Assembly: GCA_946628965.1 (NCBI GenBank)
Contig: CAMOXI010000016.1
Coordinates: 1-35,773, forward strand
Direction: 5' to 3'
DNA length: 35,773 bases
Source of the DNA: an uncultured Clostridia bacterium
Lineage (GTDB): Bacteria; Bacillota; Clostridia; Oscillospirales; Oscillospiraceae
The notes beneath the pieces are model-generated. The model did no database searches. It worked only from the letters and a program-made list of their open reading frames with translations, and was not told the DNA's origin. Positions 8,701 to 16,026 of the stretch are shown in pieces. Within the stretch, counting starts at the first letter, position 1. Each line of letters starts with the position of its first letter. Both the position numbers and the translations under genes were made by a program.

Positions 8701-9784
8701 CGGTCAGCTTCGTGATATCCGCGGGGATGTGCTTTTCGGGATTTACAAAGGTGTTGAAGGTGCTCTTGATTTCGCCGCCGGAAAAGATGACGGCGCCGAT
8801 CTCGGTCATGCGCTCATCCTGGGCGTTGAGGCCGGTGGTCTCGATGTCGAAGGCCACAAACTCGGTATCCAGCGGCAGCTTGGACTTGCCGATGACGGCG
8901 GCGTTGCCGTCCATGTCGTTGACGAAGTAGGCCTCCATGCCGTAGATGATCTTGACGCCGTGCTTCTTGCCGGCCTTCCACATATCGGGGAAGGCCTGGG
9001 CCACGCCGTGGTCGGTGACGGCGATGGCGGGCATGCCCCAGTCTGCCGCCCGCTTGACCACGGCGGCGGGGTCGGTCAGTGCGTCGAGAGCGGAGAAGCG
9101 GGTGTGCAGATGCAGCTCCACGCGCTTGACTTCCGCGTTGTCCGGCCGGATGTGGCGCTTGGACTTCATGATGTTGCGCGGGTCGAGCACCATATCGTTG
9201 TCAAACTTGGACCAGATGATCTCGCCCTGGACGGTCAGATGATCGCCCGGGCCGATCTTGTCGATGATGCTGCGGTCATCGTCCGAGCGCAGGAAGCGGG
9301 TCACGGAGACGGAGTTCGTGCGGTCGGTCAGGTCGAAGGCCAGCACGGCGCCGCCGTTGCGGGTGGAGCGGCTGTTGACCGCCACCACGTCGCCCTCCAC
9401 GGTGACCTTGCCGGATTCCAGCGTCAGCGTGTTCATGGGCACGGGCTTCTGCCGGATGGCCCGGCCGAAGAGCACGTCGCCCTTCGGGCCGTCGCCGCCG
9501 CTGCCGGTGCCGGGGGTGAAGCTTGCGACCGCGGTGCTTTTGGGCTTGGGGTAGTCCGCGATGATGTCGACGCTTTTCAGGCTGTAGTCGCCTTTCAGCC
9601 GATCGGCCAGAGCGCTCAGATCCACGGGGGAGGGCATGGCGGCAAAGTGGGCGCTGACCGTGAGCAGAAGCTCCCGCGCGTTCACCTGCACGTCCGTCAC
9701 ATAGGCCTGATCCAGGCCGCCCGCCATGGCGTGCAGATCCTCACAGCCGGGGAATATGGTCAAAAACGGGGTGTAGTCTGTCAT
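5786..9784 (-). CDS. polC: DNA polymerase III alpha subunit, PolC type
   Basis: The 1332-residue enzyme is the Gram-positive replicative polymerase with built-in proofreading. An OB-like segment (about 120-205) precedes a PHP domain beginning ELHLHTRFSALDAL (223-236). That domain is split by a DnaQ-type exonuclease at 308-470 with DIETTG, HNAHFD and HHRASDD motifs, and the PHP domain resumes with ASDVHFLD near 621. A four-cysteine zinc site (CPKC at 796-799, then CPECG near 821) is typical of PolC. The polymerase motif PDIDLNFSGEYQ (850-861) carries catalytic aspartates. The N-terminal region is shorter than in Bacillus PolC (about 1437 residues). GGAAGG precedes the start. ispG lies upstream on the same strand, but a repeat element separates the two. 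Confidence 0.97.
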   Translation of the reverse strand: MTDYTPFLTIFPGCEDLHAMAGGLDQAYVTDVQVNARELLLTVSAHFAAMPSPVDLSALADRLKGDYSLKSVDIIADYPKPKSTAVASFTPGTGSGGDGPKGDVLFGRAIRQKPVPMNTLTLESGKVTVEGDVVAVNSRSTRNGGAVLAFDLTDRTNSVSVTRFLRSDDDRSIIDKIGPGDHLTVQGEIIWSKFDNDMVLDPRNIMKSKRHIRPDNAEVKRVELHLHTRFSALDALTDPAAVVKRAADWGMPAIAVTDHGVAQAFPDMWKAGKKHGVKIIYGMEAYFVNDMDGNAAVIGKSKLPLDTEFVAFDIETTGLNAQDERMTEIGAVIFSGGEIKSTFNTFVNPEKHIPADITKLTGIKDSDVQDAPKEKEALEMFMAYAGDRPLVAHNAHFDVGFMTATALRNGLRFSPVFLDSLALSQALLPDLKRFKLDTVSNYLGLPQFNHHRASDDAMVVARMMDKFLPMLRAQGAKDLDGIEEVYHRLKRTDVAKSHHMILLVKNRKGLKNLYEMISQSYLKYFHRNPTVPKSLLNQHREGILVGSACGMGELYGAVMTGASDEELEKIAEYYDYLEIQPICNNAFLIENGRVKDEKVLQDYNRRILDLGRRLNKPVIAASDVHFLDAEDEQYRKILQAAKKFSDADRDCPIFFRTTDEMLKEFEYLGKDVAYEVVVTNTRAIADQVEEIELLPKDLFPPKIENSARDLRDLVYGKMHRIYGENPPAIVQERVDTELNTILDHNYDVIYMSAQKLVQNSLEHGYLVGSRGSVGSSIVAYMSGITEVNSLPPHYVCPKCCHSEFITDGSYGCGADMPEKDCPECGTRMNREGFDIPFETFLGFPGNEKTPDIDLNFSGEYQAKAHKYTEVLFGSDHVFRAGTIGTLAEKTAYGYVKKYLEERGISATKAEENRLAQGLVGIKRTTGQHPGGLVVIPQDMDVTDFCPVQHPADDPNSDIITTHFEYHCMEANLLKLDELGHDDPTMIRMMEDMTGMDAKTISLSDPETMSIFTSPAALGLPDDDPIIGKTGSIGVPEFGTPFTRQMLVDTQPHQFDTLVRLSGFSHGTDVWAGNIHDLIVNGIADVNQTIGCRDDIMIYLIQKGMQPALAFKTMEAVRKGKVKKSGDFPGDAEAQMRSMGVPDWWIESARKIAYLFPKAHAVAYVMMAFRIAWFKVHEPLAFYSAYFYRRSQKGGFDAAMMTGGTEAVRRKLNEMKRRNDLTANEEDLQVTLEAVYEFNMRGFEFAPIDLYQSDAAKFLITEDGKLRPPFVALSGLGETAAQDLAAAGRSGTKFISIEELNRVCPKVSSSHLEQLKAIGALGDMPDTSQISLF

Positions 9785-9803
9785 ATCATAAACCTTCCAT
9801 TAT

Positions 9804-9979
9804 GGCTCCCCTGTGCAAGGGAAGCTGTCAGCCGGCAGGCTGACTGAAGGGTTGTCCGGATCTCTCCTGCAACCCCTCCGACTTCGCTTCGCTCAGCCAC
9901 CTCCCTGCGGTCGTCTTTTGCCTGCAAAATGTGCCCCCGGCACATTTTGTCACGGCAAAAGTCCTTACACAGGGGAGGC
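9804..9979. repeat. MITE-like intergenic element with a nested hairpin
   Basis: The ends GGCTCCCCTGTG (9804-9815) and CACAGGGGAGGC (9968-9979) are inverted repeats with one mismatch. Inside are a TCAGCC/GGCTGA stem near the left end and a second composite hairpin at 9915-9961: CTTTTGCC/GGCAAAAG outside and CAAAATGTGCC/GGCACATTTTG (9925-9935 and 9939-9949) inside. From memory, elements with CTCCCCTGTG-type ends are scattered through Ruminococcaceae genomes. Here the right arm appears interrupted by the smaller hairpin, as if one element had entered another. It fills nearly all the space between polC and ispG. Confidence 0.8.
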
Positions 9980-9982
9980 ACT

Positions 9983-11038
9983 TCATTTTTCATTCAAAAT
10001 CAGCTCCATCAGCTTATCGCAGAGCTGGTCGTAATCGTATGTACCCAGAACCTGGCCCTTCTTGAAGAGCAGGCCTTTGTCCCTGCCGCCGGCGATGCCG
10101 TAGTCGGCCTCCCGCGCTTCGCCGGGGCCGTTCACCACGCAGCCCATCACGGCCACGGTGATGTCCCGGTCCAGATCCCGCACCAGGCCCTCCACCTTGG
10201 TGGCAAGGCCGATCAGGTCGATCTCGGTGCGGCCGCAGGTGGGGCAGGAGACGAATTTCACGCCGCCCTTTCTAAGCCCGGCGGCCTTCAGGATCGCGAC
10301 GCCCGCGGACACTTCCTTCACAGGATCCGCTGTCAGGGAGACACGGATGGTGCTGCCGATGCCCTCGTTTAACAGCGTGCCGATGCCCACGGCGGACTGG
10401 ATCGTGCCGTTCCACTCGGTGCCGGTCTCGGTGACGCCCAGGTGCAGGGGATAGGGAAAGACCTCCGCCGCCATGCGGTAGGCCGCCACGGTCAGCGGCA
10501 CGGTGGAGGACTTGAGGGACAGGCAGATGTCCTCAAAATCGAACTTCCGCAGCAGGTCCACATGGCCCTGGGCGCTCTCGACCATGGCTTCCGGGCAGGG
10601 ATGGCCGTATTTCTCGAGCAGCCGCTTTTCCAGGGAGCCCGCGTTCACGCCGATGCGGATGGGGATATGGCGGGCCTTGCAGGCCTCCGCCACGGCCTTC
10701 ACGTTCTCCTCCGCGCCGATGTTGCCCGGGTTGATGCGGATCTTGTCGATGCCGCGCTCGGCGCACATCAAAGCGAGGCGGTAATCAAAATGGATGTCCG
10801 CCACCAGGGGCACGTCCACCTGAGCCTTGATCTTGTCGATGGCCTCGGCGGCGCGCACGTCCGGCACGGCGAGACGCACGATCTCGCAGCCCGCGGCGCG
10901 CATCGCCTTGATCTGGGCTACCGTGGCCTCCACGTCCCAGGTCTTGGTGTTGCACATGGACTGCACGGTGACGGGCGCATCCCCGCCCACGGCGAGGCCG
11001 CCGACCTGCAGCTTTCTGGTTTTCTCTCGTGTATACAT
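9983..11038 (-). CDS. ispG: 4-hydroxy-3-methylbut-2-enyl diphosphate synthase (IspG/GcpE)
   Basis: IspG reduces methylerythritol cyclodiphosphate to HMBPP in the MEP isoprenoid pathway, using a [4Fe-4S] cluster. The 351-residue length fits the short bacterial form. The barrel begins with VGGDAPVTVQSMCNTKTWD, and the RINPGNIG and GVNAGSLE motifs are present. Cluster ligands are C265 and C268 (VSCPTCGR) and C300 (VMGCVVNGPGEA), with the conserved E307. In many Firmicutes dxr and rseP precede ispG and polC follows; here dxr and rseP are absent from the window, while polC does follow. GGAG lies before the start. The protein is soluble and cytoplasmic. Confidence 0.97.
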   Translation of the reverse strand: MYTREKTRKLQVGGLAVGGDAPVTVQSMCNTKTWDVEATVAQIKAMRAAGCEIVRLAVPDVRAAEAIDKIKAQVDVPLVADIHFDYRLALMCAERGIDKIRINPGNIGAEENVKAVAEACKARHIPIRIGVNAGSLEKRLLEKYGHPCPEAMVESAQGHVDLLRKFDFEDICLSLKSSTVPLTVAAYRMAAEVFPYPLHLGVTETGTEWNGTIQSAVGIGTLLNEGIGSTIRVSLTADPVKEVSAGVAILKAAGLRKGGVKFVSCPTCGRTEIDLIGLATKVEGLVRDLDRDITVAVMGCVVNGPGEAREADYGIAGGRDKGLLFKKGQVLGTYDYDQLCDKLMELILNEK

Positions 11039-11073
11039 GGCTTTACGCTCCTATCATTTCATACTAACGCAAC

Positions 11074-11103
11074 AGTATAGCACAAATACGCCCTCCCCGA
11101 CAA
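11074..11103 (-). promoter_or_regulatory. promoter of ispG
   Basis: On the minus strand TTGTCG (11103-11098) is followed after 18 bp by TATACT (11079-11074), with TG one base upstream of the -10. The -35 overlaps a small CTCCCCG/CGGGGAG hairpin at about 11094-11112. The leader would be about 30 nt. Confidence 0.6.
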
Positions 11104-11133
11104 GCGGGGAGTGAATAAACCACAATAAAATAC

Positions 11134-11164
11134 AAAACCAAAGCCCCGAGGGGGCTTTGGTTTT
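11134..11164 (-). terminator. intrinsic terminator after the solute-binding lipoprotein gene
   Basis: A 14-bp perfect stem AAAACCAAAGCCCC / GGGGCTTTGGTTTT with a 3-nt loop. On the minus strand it is followed by a T-rich tail (TTTTGTATTTT), so it would stop transcripts from 11241-13655 before ispG's promoter. Confidence 0.85.
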
Positions 11165-11172
11165 GAGAAGGA

Positions 11173-11236
11173 AAACCGGCGCAGACGGTCAATGCGGCAG
11201 GGCCCGCCCTGCCGCATGACCTTGCTGTGCCGGTTT
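11173..11236. other. large two-level hairpin directly after a stop codon
   Basis: An outer stem AAACCGGCGCAG / CTGTGCCGGTTT (one G-T pair) encloses an inner perfect stem ATGCGGCAGGGC / GCCCTGCCGCAT with a 2-nt loop. It starts four bases after the lipoprotein stop codon and precedes the terminator at 11134-11164. It may protect the 3' end of the mRNA or act as a first terminator; its exact role is not visible. Confidence 0.7.
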
Positions 11237-11240
11237 GACG

Positions 11241-13655
11241 TTATCGTTGTTCGTTGACGTAGATGTTGGCCTTGCTCTGCACCAGGCGGGCCACCTCTTC
11301 GGCGCTCTTCTGGCCGGCGAAGTAGGCCGCGGCCTGCTCGGAGACGATGCCGTAGATGGCGTCGTTCTGGTCGTAGACCTTGTCGGTGTTGTTGATGACG
11401 TCCAGCAGCTTGTCGGCCTGCTCCTGAGTCAGGGCGTAGATCTGATACACGCTGCCGTCGGACATGCCCATGCCGCCGCGGGAGATCTGGATCTTCTCAC
11501 CGTTCTCGTCCAGGAGATAGTTGCCGTTTTCGTCCTTCTCGTACTCGGGGGTCATGGCCTCCTTGAGCTTGTAGTCAAAGGCGCTCTTCATGACGGGCAG
11601 CCCGTACAGGCTCTTCTGGTAGTCCTCCAGCAGGATGGTGCGGATGAACTCCCAGGCCGCCTCCTTGTTGGAGCAGCTGGCGCTCATGGCGAAGGCGCCG
11701 TCGGTCAGATAGATCATGTTGCCCACGCCGTTGTTGGTGGGCCAGCCAATATAGGTGCTGTTGCCGCCGAAGTACATGTCGTTGTACAGCACGTCGTCGA
11801 GGCTGTAGATCCCGCTCTGCATCAGCATCTGGCGGCCCTGGGCGATGCGGTTCTGGGTGCTCTCTTCCTCGGACCACTCATAGCTGTCCCAGTCAAAATC
11901 AGCCTGGAAGGAGTTGGCAAACTCCAGGATGTCCACGAACTCCTGAGAATCAAAGCTGCACTTGCCGGTGCTCCAGTCCACGAAATCGTTCATGTCCAGG
12001 CACAGGAGGGTGGTCAGCACGTAGTCGCGGGTGGTGTACTGATCCAGGGGGGTGCAGCCCTCGGGCATGGAGGCCAGTGCCTCTTTGAACTGCTCATAGT
12101 TCCAGCCCGGCGTGTCCCCTACCACGGAGGCGGCGCCGATCAGGCTCTGGATGGAGAAGCTGGGGCAGATGCGGTAGAGGCCGCCGTTGGTCTCCATGGC
12201 ATGCAGGACATTTTCAAAGAAGTCGTCCCGGCTCAGCTCTTTGTCGGCGTCAAGGTAGGGATAGAGGTCCTCCAGCAGACCCTTGCCGGCCAGCTGGCTG
12301 AAGGGCAGCCCGTTGAGGGACAGGATATCGGGCAGCTTGCCGGAGAGGATTTCGGTGGTCAGCTTGGTCAGACCCGCGGAGTAATCGTCCTCGGTGTTGT
12401 ACTCGGAGTAGTCGCGCAGCTCGATGCGCACGGAATCGCTGTGGCGGTTGAAGTCGATGATCTTATCGCTCATGTCGTAGTCGAGGTACATGACCGCGAG
12501 GGACAGGGTCTGCTTCTGGGGCAGGGTATCGGCCGGGACGCGGGTGAGCGTGACAAACTCGGTCTCGCGGGTGTCGCTGCGGTAATGGGTCAGCACGCCG
12601 GTGATGGTCCCATCCGGGGAGATGTGGATGCCGTTCATGTAGTCGCCGTTGATGTCGCAGTTGATCCAGTTGAGGATCTTCTCGGTCTCACCGCTCTCCA
12701 GCTTGATGCCGTAGAAGTTGGAGCCGCTGCGGAAGCAGAGATCATAGTCGCCGCCGCCGGGCAGCAGGTCGTAGGCGTTGCCGGGCAGGCTGATTTTCTC
12801 GCCCAGGGTGCCGTGCTCGGTGTCGATGAGCATGAAGTCCATGCCGTTGTTGCCCGAGATGGTGACGCCGAGTCGCCCGTCCTTGAGGCGGACCACGTTG
12901 TTCAGATAATCGTCGCTGCCGATCTCATAGGAGACCGTGCCATCGGGGGCGACGGCCAGCAGGGTCATGTCTGCCGTGATCAGCAGATTGCCCTTCTCGT
13001 CCAGGTTCAGGGAGCTTGCGTTCAGATAGGTGTCCTCACCGATGGGGTAATCGAGGGCGTTGGTGCTGATCTCGCTGCCGTCGGTGTCGAGCACGCGGAC
13101 ATAGTAGCTGCGCTCATAGCGCCAGTTTTCCCAGCTCTGGTCGCTGTAGAGTTCCTCGCGGCTGCCGTCGAACCAGTTGGTGTAGACCTGCTCCAGGGCC
13201 AGGATCTTGCCGTCGTCAGTCAGGCACATGCCCTGAAGGTCCGCACCGGAGCTGTAGTTCAGGCGGTTTTCGGTGTCCTCCACGCCCTCCAGGGGCTTGT
13301 AGGCCTCCAGCTTGCGGAGTTTGCCGTCGTTGGAGACATAGTAGAGGGAAGCGCCGTACACGTCCAGCTGCCCATCATATTCCAGCGTCTCGCCCTCGTT
13401 GAGCTCCCGCGTGCCGACCTTTTCATAAGAGGTGGCGTAGAAGCCGTCGGCGGTGTAGGCGCAGGGATTGAGATTCACGTCGTCGGGTACGTCGATGGGG
13501 GAGAAGTCCGCCTTGTAGGCGTAGTCGGTGACAGTGGCCTCGCTGTCCTTGCCGGGATCGGCGGGCGCTTCGCTCTTTCCGCCGCAGGCGCAGAGACCCA
13601 TGGCCATGGCCAGGACCAGTACAAGGCAGAGCAGGGAGCGGATGTTTTTCTTCAT
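11241..13655 (-). CDS. lipoprotein: propeller-like N-terminal region fused to an ABC solute-binding domain
   Basis: The chosen start is the ATG preceded by AGGAGG with a 7-nt spacer, giving 804 residues; an upstream in-frame ATG would add 21 residues before a normal signal peptide and is rejected. The product begins with a lipoprotein signal peptide ending LCAC (C24). Residues about 45-390 contain repeated blade-like segments (DGKLRKLEAY, DDGKILALEQ, EKGNLLITADMTLLAV, DGTITGVLTHY), suggesting a beta-propeller. From about 400 the sequence reads as a family-1 extracellular solute-binding protein: LSLAVMYLDY, KLTTEILSGKLPDILSLNG, DAFAMSAS-like GAFAMSASCSNKEAAWEFIRTIL. No permease or ATPase genes adjoin it. 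The divergent two-component genes suggest a sensing role. The ligand is unknown. Confidence 0.85.
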   Translation of the reverse strand: MKKNIRSLLCLVLVLAMAMGLCACGGKSEAPADPGKDSEATVTDYAYKADFSPIDVPDDVNLNPCAYTADGFYATSYEKVGTRELNEGETLEYDGQLDVYGASLYYVSNDGKLRKLEAYKPLEGVEDTENRLNYSSGADLQGMCLTDDGKILALEQVYTNWFDGSREELYSDQSWENWRYERSYYVRVLDTDGSEISTNALDYPIGEDTYLNASSLNLDEKGNLLITADMTLLAVAPDGTVSYEIGSDDYLNNVVRLKDGRLGVTISGNNGMDFMLIDTEHGTLGEKISLPGNAYDLLPGGGDYDLCFRSGSNFYGIKLESGETEKILNWINCDINGDYMNGIHISPDGTITGVLTHYRSDTRETEFVTLTRVPADTLPQKQTLSLAVMYLDYDMSDKIIDFNRHSDSVRIELRDYSEYNTEDDYSAGLTKLTTEILSGKLPDILSLNGLPFSQLAGKGLLEDLYPYLDADKELSRDDFFENVLHAMETNGGLYRICPSFSIQSLIGAASVVGDTPGWNYEQFKEALASMPEGCTPLDQYTTRDYVLTTLLCLDMNDFVDWSTGKCSFDSQEFVDILEFANSFQADFDWDSYEWSEEESTQNRIAQGRQMLMQSGIYSLDDVLYNDMYFGGNSTYIGWPTNNGVGNMIYLTDGAFAMSASCSNKEAAWEFIRTILLEDYQKSLYGLPVMKSAFDYKLKEAMTPEYEKDENGNYLLDENGEKIQISRGGMGMSDGSVYQIYALTQEQADKLLDVINNTDKVYDQNDAIYGIVSEQAAAYFAGQKSAEEVARLVQSKANIYVNEQR

Positions 13656-13713
13656 TTTGTGTCCTCCTGAGAGAATAATCCATGCGCAGAGCGCATTGCG
13701 GTCTTGATAGAAT

Positions 13714-13733
13714 AACATGCGTCAACATGCGTC
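13714..13733. promoter_or_regulatory. tandem 10-bp direct repeat, candidate response-regulator box
   Basis: AACATGCGTC occurs twice in immediate succession (13714-13723 and 13724-13733), so the copies sit on one face of the helix. OmpR/PhoB-type regulators commonly bind such direct repeats with a 10-11 bp period. The site lies between the divergent lipoprotein gene and the response regulator gene, downstream of the lipoprotein promoter. A small ATGCGC/GCGCAT hairpin (13682-13696) follows nearer the lipoprotein start. Confidence 0.5.
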
Positions 13734-13750
13734 TGTTTCAACGCTGCTGT

Positions 13751-13779
13751 ATTATACCATATCATACAGCGGGTGTATC
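13751..13779 (-). promoter_or_regulatory. candidate promoter of the lipoprotein gene
   Basis: On the minus strand a perfect TATAAT (13756-13751) is preceded by TGG, an extended -10. The best -35 at 17 bp is GATACA (13779-13774), a weak match, which fits a promoter needing an activator. Confidence 0.55.
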
Positions 13780-13809
13780 TTAAGATTCCTTAAATCTTTT
13801 CCGGGGTGT

Positions 13810-13837
13810 TTGTTTCCGAAAAAGTTTGTGATACAAT
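13810..13837 (+). promoter_or_regulatory. candidate promoter of the two-component genes
   Basis: TACAAT (13832-13837) has TG one base before it, giving an extended -10; TTGTTT at 13810-13815 is a partial -35 with 16-bp spacing. The leader to the ATG at 13869 would be about 25 nt. Confidence 0.5.
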
Positions 13838-13868
13838 GTGCCCAGAAAACACAGGGGAGGCATGCTGT

Positions 13869-14558
13869 ATGACCGCTTTATCCCGGATCCTGATCGTGGA
13901 TGACGATCCGGATATCCGCAATGTCCTGTCTCTTTTATTAAAGGATTCCTATTTTGTGGCGGAGGCTGCCGACGGCGCCGAGGCCGTAAACTATATCAGG
14001 GCCAATCCCGACACCGATCTGGTGGTGCTGGATGTGATGATGCCCGGCATGGACGGGCTGGAGACCTGCACGAAGCTGCGGGAGTTTTCCAACGCTCCGG
14101 TGCTCTTCCTCACGGCCAAATCCGCCGAGCGGGACCGGGTCGCCGCCTATCAGAGCGGCGGGGACGATTTCCTGTCCAAGCCCTTCTCCCAGGCAGAGCT
14201 GCTGGCCAAGATCTCCTCGCTGCTGCGCCGCTATCAGCTCTACCGCGGCAAGCCCGCCTCCGTCCTCTCCATCGAGGGGCTGGAGATGGATCTCGCCGCC
14301 CACAGCGTCAGGGTGAACGGCAAGCCCGTGACCCTGACCGATACCGAGTATGCGATCCTGGAATACCTGATCAAAAACCGGGGGAACGTGGTCACCGCCG
14401 CGGAGCTCTACGAGGCCGTCTGGGGGGAGAAGTTCCTCTCCGGCTCGGGCAACACGGTCATGGTGCATGTGCTGAACGTGCGCCGCAAGATCGAGGAAAA
14501 CCCGTCCAAGCCCAAGATCCTCCGCACCGTTTGGGGAAGGGGTTATCAGATTGACTAA
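13869..14558 (+). CDS. OmpR/PhoB-family response regulator
   Basis: The start chosen is the ATG with GGAGG eight bases upstream, giving 229 residues; an earlier in-frame ATG at 13806 lies within the likely promoter region. The receiver domain (about 5-118) shows the acidic triad DDD at 11-13, the phospho-accepting D55 in VVLDVMMPGMDG, the switch threonine in LFLTAKS and the lysine in LSKPFS. The C-terminal winged helix (about 130-227) ends with the typical VRRKIEENPSKPKILRTVWGRGYQID. It should act in the cytoplasm as a DNA-binding regulator phosphorylated by the kinase encoded next, with which it overlaps by 8 bp. The likely target is the divergent lipoprotein gene. Confidence 0.95.
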   Translation: MTALSRILIVDDDPDIRNVLSLLLKDSYFVAEAADGAEAVNYIRANPDTDLVVLDVMMPGMDGLETCTKLREFSNAPVLFLTAKSAERDRVAAYQSGGDDFLSKPFSQAELLAKISSLLRRYQLYRGKPASVLSIEGLEMDLAAHSVRVNGKPVTLTDTEYAILEYLIKNRGNVVTAAELYEAVWGEKFLSGSGNTVMVHVLNVRRKIEENPSKPKILRTVWGRGYQID

Positions 14559-15855
14559 GCATTTTCGCCTGCCCCGGACGCTGGACGCGAAGATGCTCTA
14601 CATGCTGCTGCTGAGTCTGCTCTGCGCCCTCGCGGTCTTCGCGGCGGCCTACGGCGCGGCTTCGCTTGCCCTCAACCGGCTCTATCTGAGCCCGGACGCG
14701 GTCTCCGCCCGCCAGGCGGAGTACTATACCGACTTCGCGGGCTTTGTCAGCGCAAACGAGGTCTCCGGCAGGGACTCGGTGGCGGTCACCCGCTTCAATA
14801 ACCGGCGGGACTATGTGACGGTCACGGTGTTCAGCGCGGAGGATCTGGGGCTCGATCCCCGCAGCACCGCCGGCCGCAGCGCCCGGCCCCAGTATTCGGC
14901 CGTGTACGGCAAGCTCTATCCCATGCAGTTTGCCGACGGGCCCTACTATGTGCGCATCGAGGACAACACCAGCGTGCGGGAGGATAACCTGAACCGCATC
15001 ATCGCGATCCTGCTCGGCAGCATCGCCTTCACGGCGGTCATGTTCACCTACATCCGCCGCCTCACGAGCCGCATCATCCGCCTGTCCCGGGAAGCCGGGG
15101 CCATCGGCGGCGGCGATCTGGAGGCGCCCATCTCCGTGGAGGGGGAGGACGAACTGAGCCAGCTTGCCGGTGAGATGGACCATATGCGCGACGCCGTGAT
15201 CGAGCGCATGTCCGGCGAGCGCAGAGCCTGGGAGGCAAACTCCGAGCTCATCACCGCCATCTCTCACGATATCCGCACCCCCATGACGAGTCTGCTCGGC
15301 TATCTGGAGCTTCTGAACGAGAGCGGGGACGAGGAGCGCAAACGGCAGTTTGCCCGCTCTGCCTATGACAAGGCCGTGGAGCTCAAGGATCTGACGGACG
15401 AGCTTTTCAAATACTTCCTGGTCTTCGGCCGCGCGGAGGTGCAGATGAACCTGGAGCGCTTCGACGCAAGGCTGCTGCTGGAGCAGATGCTGGGCGAGGC
15501 GGAGTTCGATCTGGCCGACGCGGGCTTTACGGTGCAGCGCATCGAGTTTTCCGGCGAGTGCGCCGTGGAGGTGGACCCGCTCTACCTGAAGCGCGTGCTG
15601 GACAATCTGGTCTCCAACGCCAAGAAATATGCGGAGAAGAGCGAGCCGCTGCTGATCGTCTCCGAGCTCTCGGAGGGGAAGCTCTCGGTCACGGTGTCCA
15701 ACACCGTCGCCAGTGCCGCGCCCCGGGTGGAGAGCACCAAGATCGGCCTGCGCACCTGCGAAAAAATCATGGAGACCATGCACGGCGTCTTTGAGACCCG
15801 GCGGGACGGGCAGCACTTTGCCGCGGAGTTCGCGCTCCCGGCCTATGATTTGTGA
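14551..15855 (+). CDS. sensor histidine kinase
   Basis: Translation appears to start at TTG, overlapping the response-regulator stop by 8 bp; GGGGAAGGGG lies 8 bp upstream, and no better start exists nearby. The 434-residue protein has transmembrane helices at about 15-40 and 149-168, bracketing an extracytoplasmic region of about 110 residues. A HAMP segment follows (169-222). The phospho-accepting histidine is H239 in ITAISHDIRTPMTSLLGYLE, and the N-box is LDNLVSNAKKYA (N356). The expected DxGxG ATP-lid motif is not visible: the sequence passes from TVSNTVASAAP straight to ESTKIGLRTCEKIM. A shortened lid of this sort may be a subfamily trait, but activity should be checked. It would phosphorylate the upstream regulator. 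Confidence 0.93.
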   Translation: MTKHFRLPRTLDAKMLYMLLLSLLCALAVFAAAYGAASLALNRLYLSPDAVSARQAEYYTDFAGFVSANEVSGRDSVAVTRFNNRRDYVTVTVFSAEDLGLDPRSTAGRSARPQYSAVYGKLYPMQFADGPYYVRIEDNTSVREDNLNRIIAILLGSIAFTAVMFTYIRRLTSRIIRLSREAGAIGGGDLEAPISVEGEDELSQLAGEMDHMRDAVIERMSGERRAWEANSELITAISHDIRTPMTSLLGYLELLNESGDEERKRQFARSAYDKAVELKDLTDELFKYFLVFGRAEVQMNLERFDARLLLEQMLGEAEFDLADAGFTVQRIEFSGECAVEVDPLYLKRVLDNLVSNAKKYAEKSEPLLIVSELSEGKLSVTVSNTVASAAPRVESTKIGLRTCEKIMETMHGVFETRRDGQHFAAEFALPAYDL

Positions 15856-15900
15856 GACCCTGCCCCAGAGCGGAATCGCGGTTCGGACCGAAGAAAAATA

Positions 15901-15935
15901 AGGGCTGTGAAGAATAGCTGCTCACAGCCCTTTTC
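15901..15935 (+). terminator. intrinsic terminator of the two-component operon
   Basis: Stem AGGGCTGTGA (15901-15910) pairs with TCACAGCCCT (15922-15931), followed by TTTTC. It lies about 45 bp after the kinase stop codon. Confidence 0.85.
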
Positions 15936-15951
15936 TGCTTCCGCCGGACTA

Positions 15952-15980
15952 TTGACCGCGGCGGCTTTTGATGGTAAAAT
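15952..15980 (+). promoter_or_regulatory. promoter upstream of the methyltransferase and ECF genes
   Basis: TTGACC (15952-15957) and TAAAAT (15975-15980) have a 17-bp spacer, with TG one base before the -10. No other promoter is evident before the ecf genes, so this may drive the whole block from 16027 to truA. Confidence 0.75.
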
Positions 15981-16026
15981 ACTTTGAATTATTACGATTA
16001 CTATCGAACAGGTATGGTTTGCTGCT

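Noticed and set aside
5663..9847. Two long plus-strand open frames across polC
   Set aside because: Both are antisense to polC, which has all its motifs; their translation is repetitive and without recognisable domains.
11235..13670. Long plus-strand open frame over the lipoprotein gene
   Set aside because: Antisense shadow of a gene with signal peptide, ribosome-binding site and solute-binding motifs.
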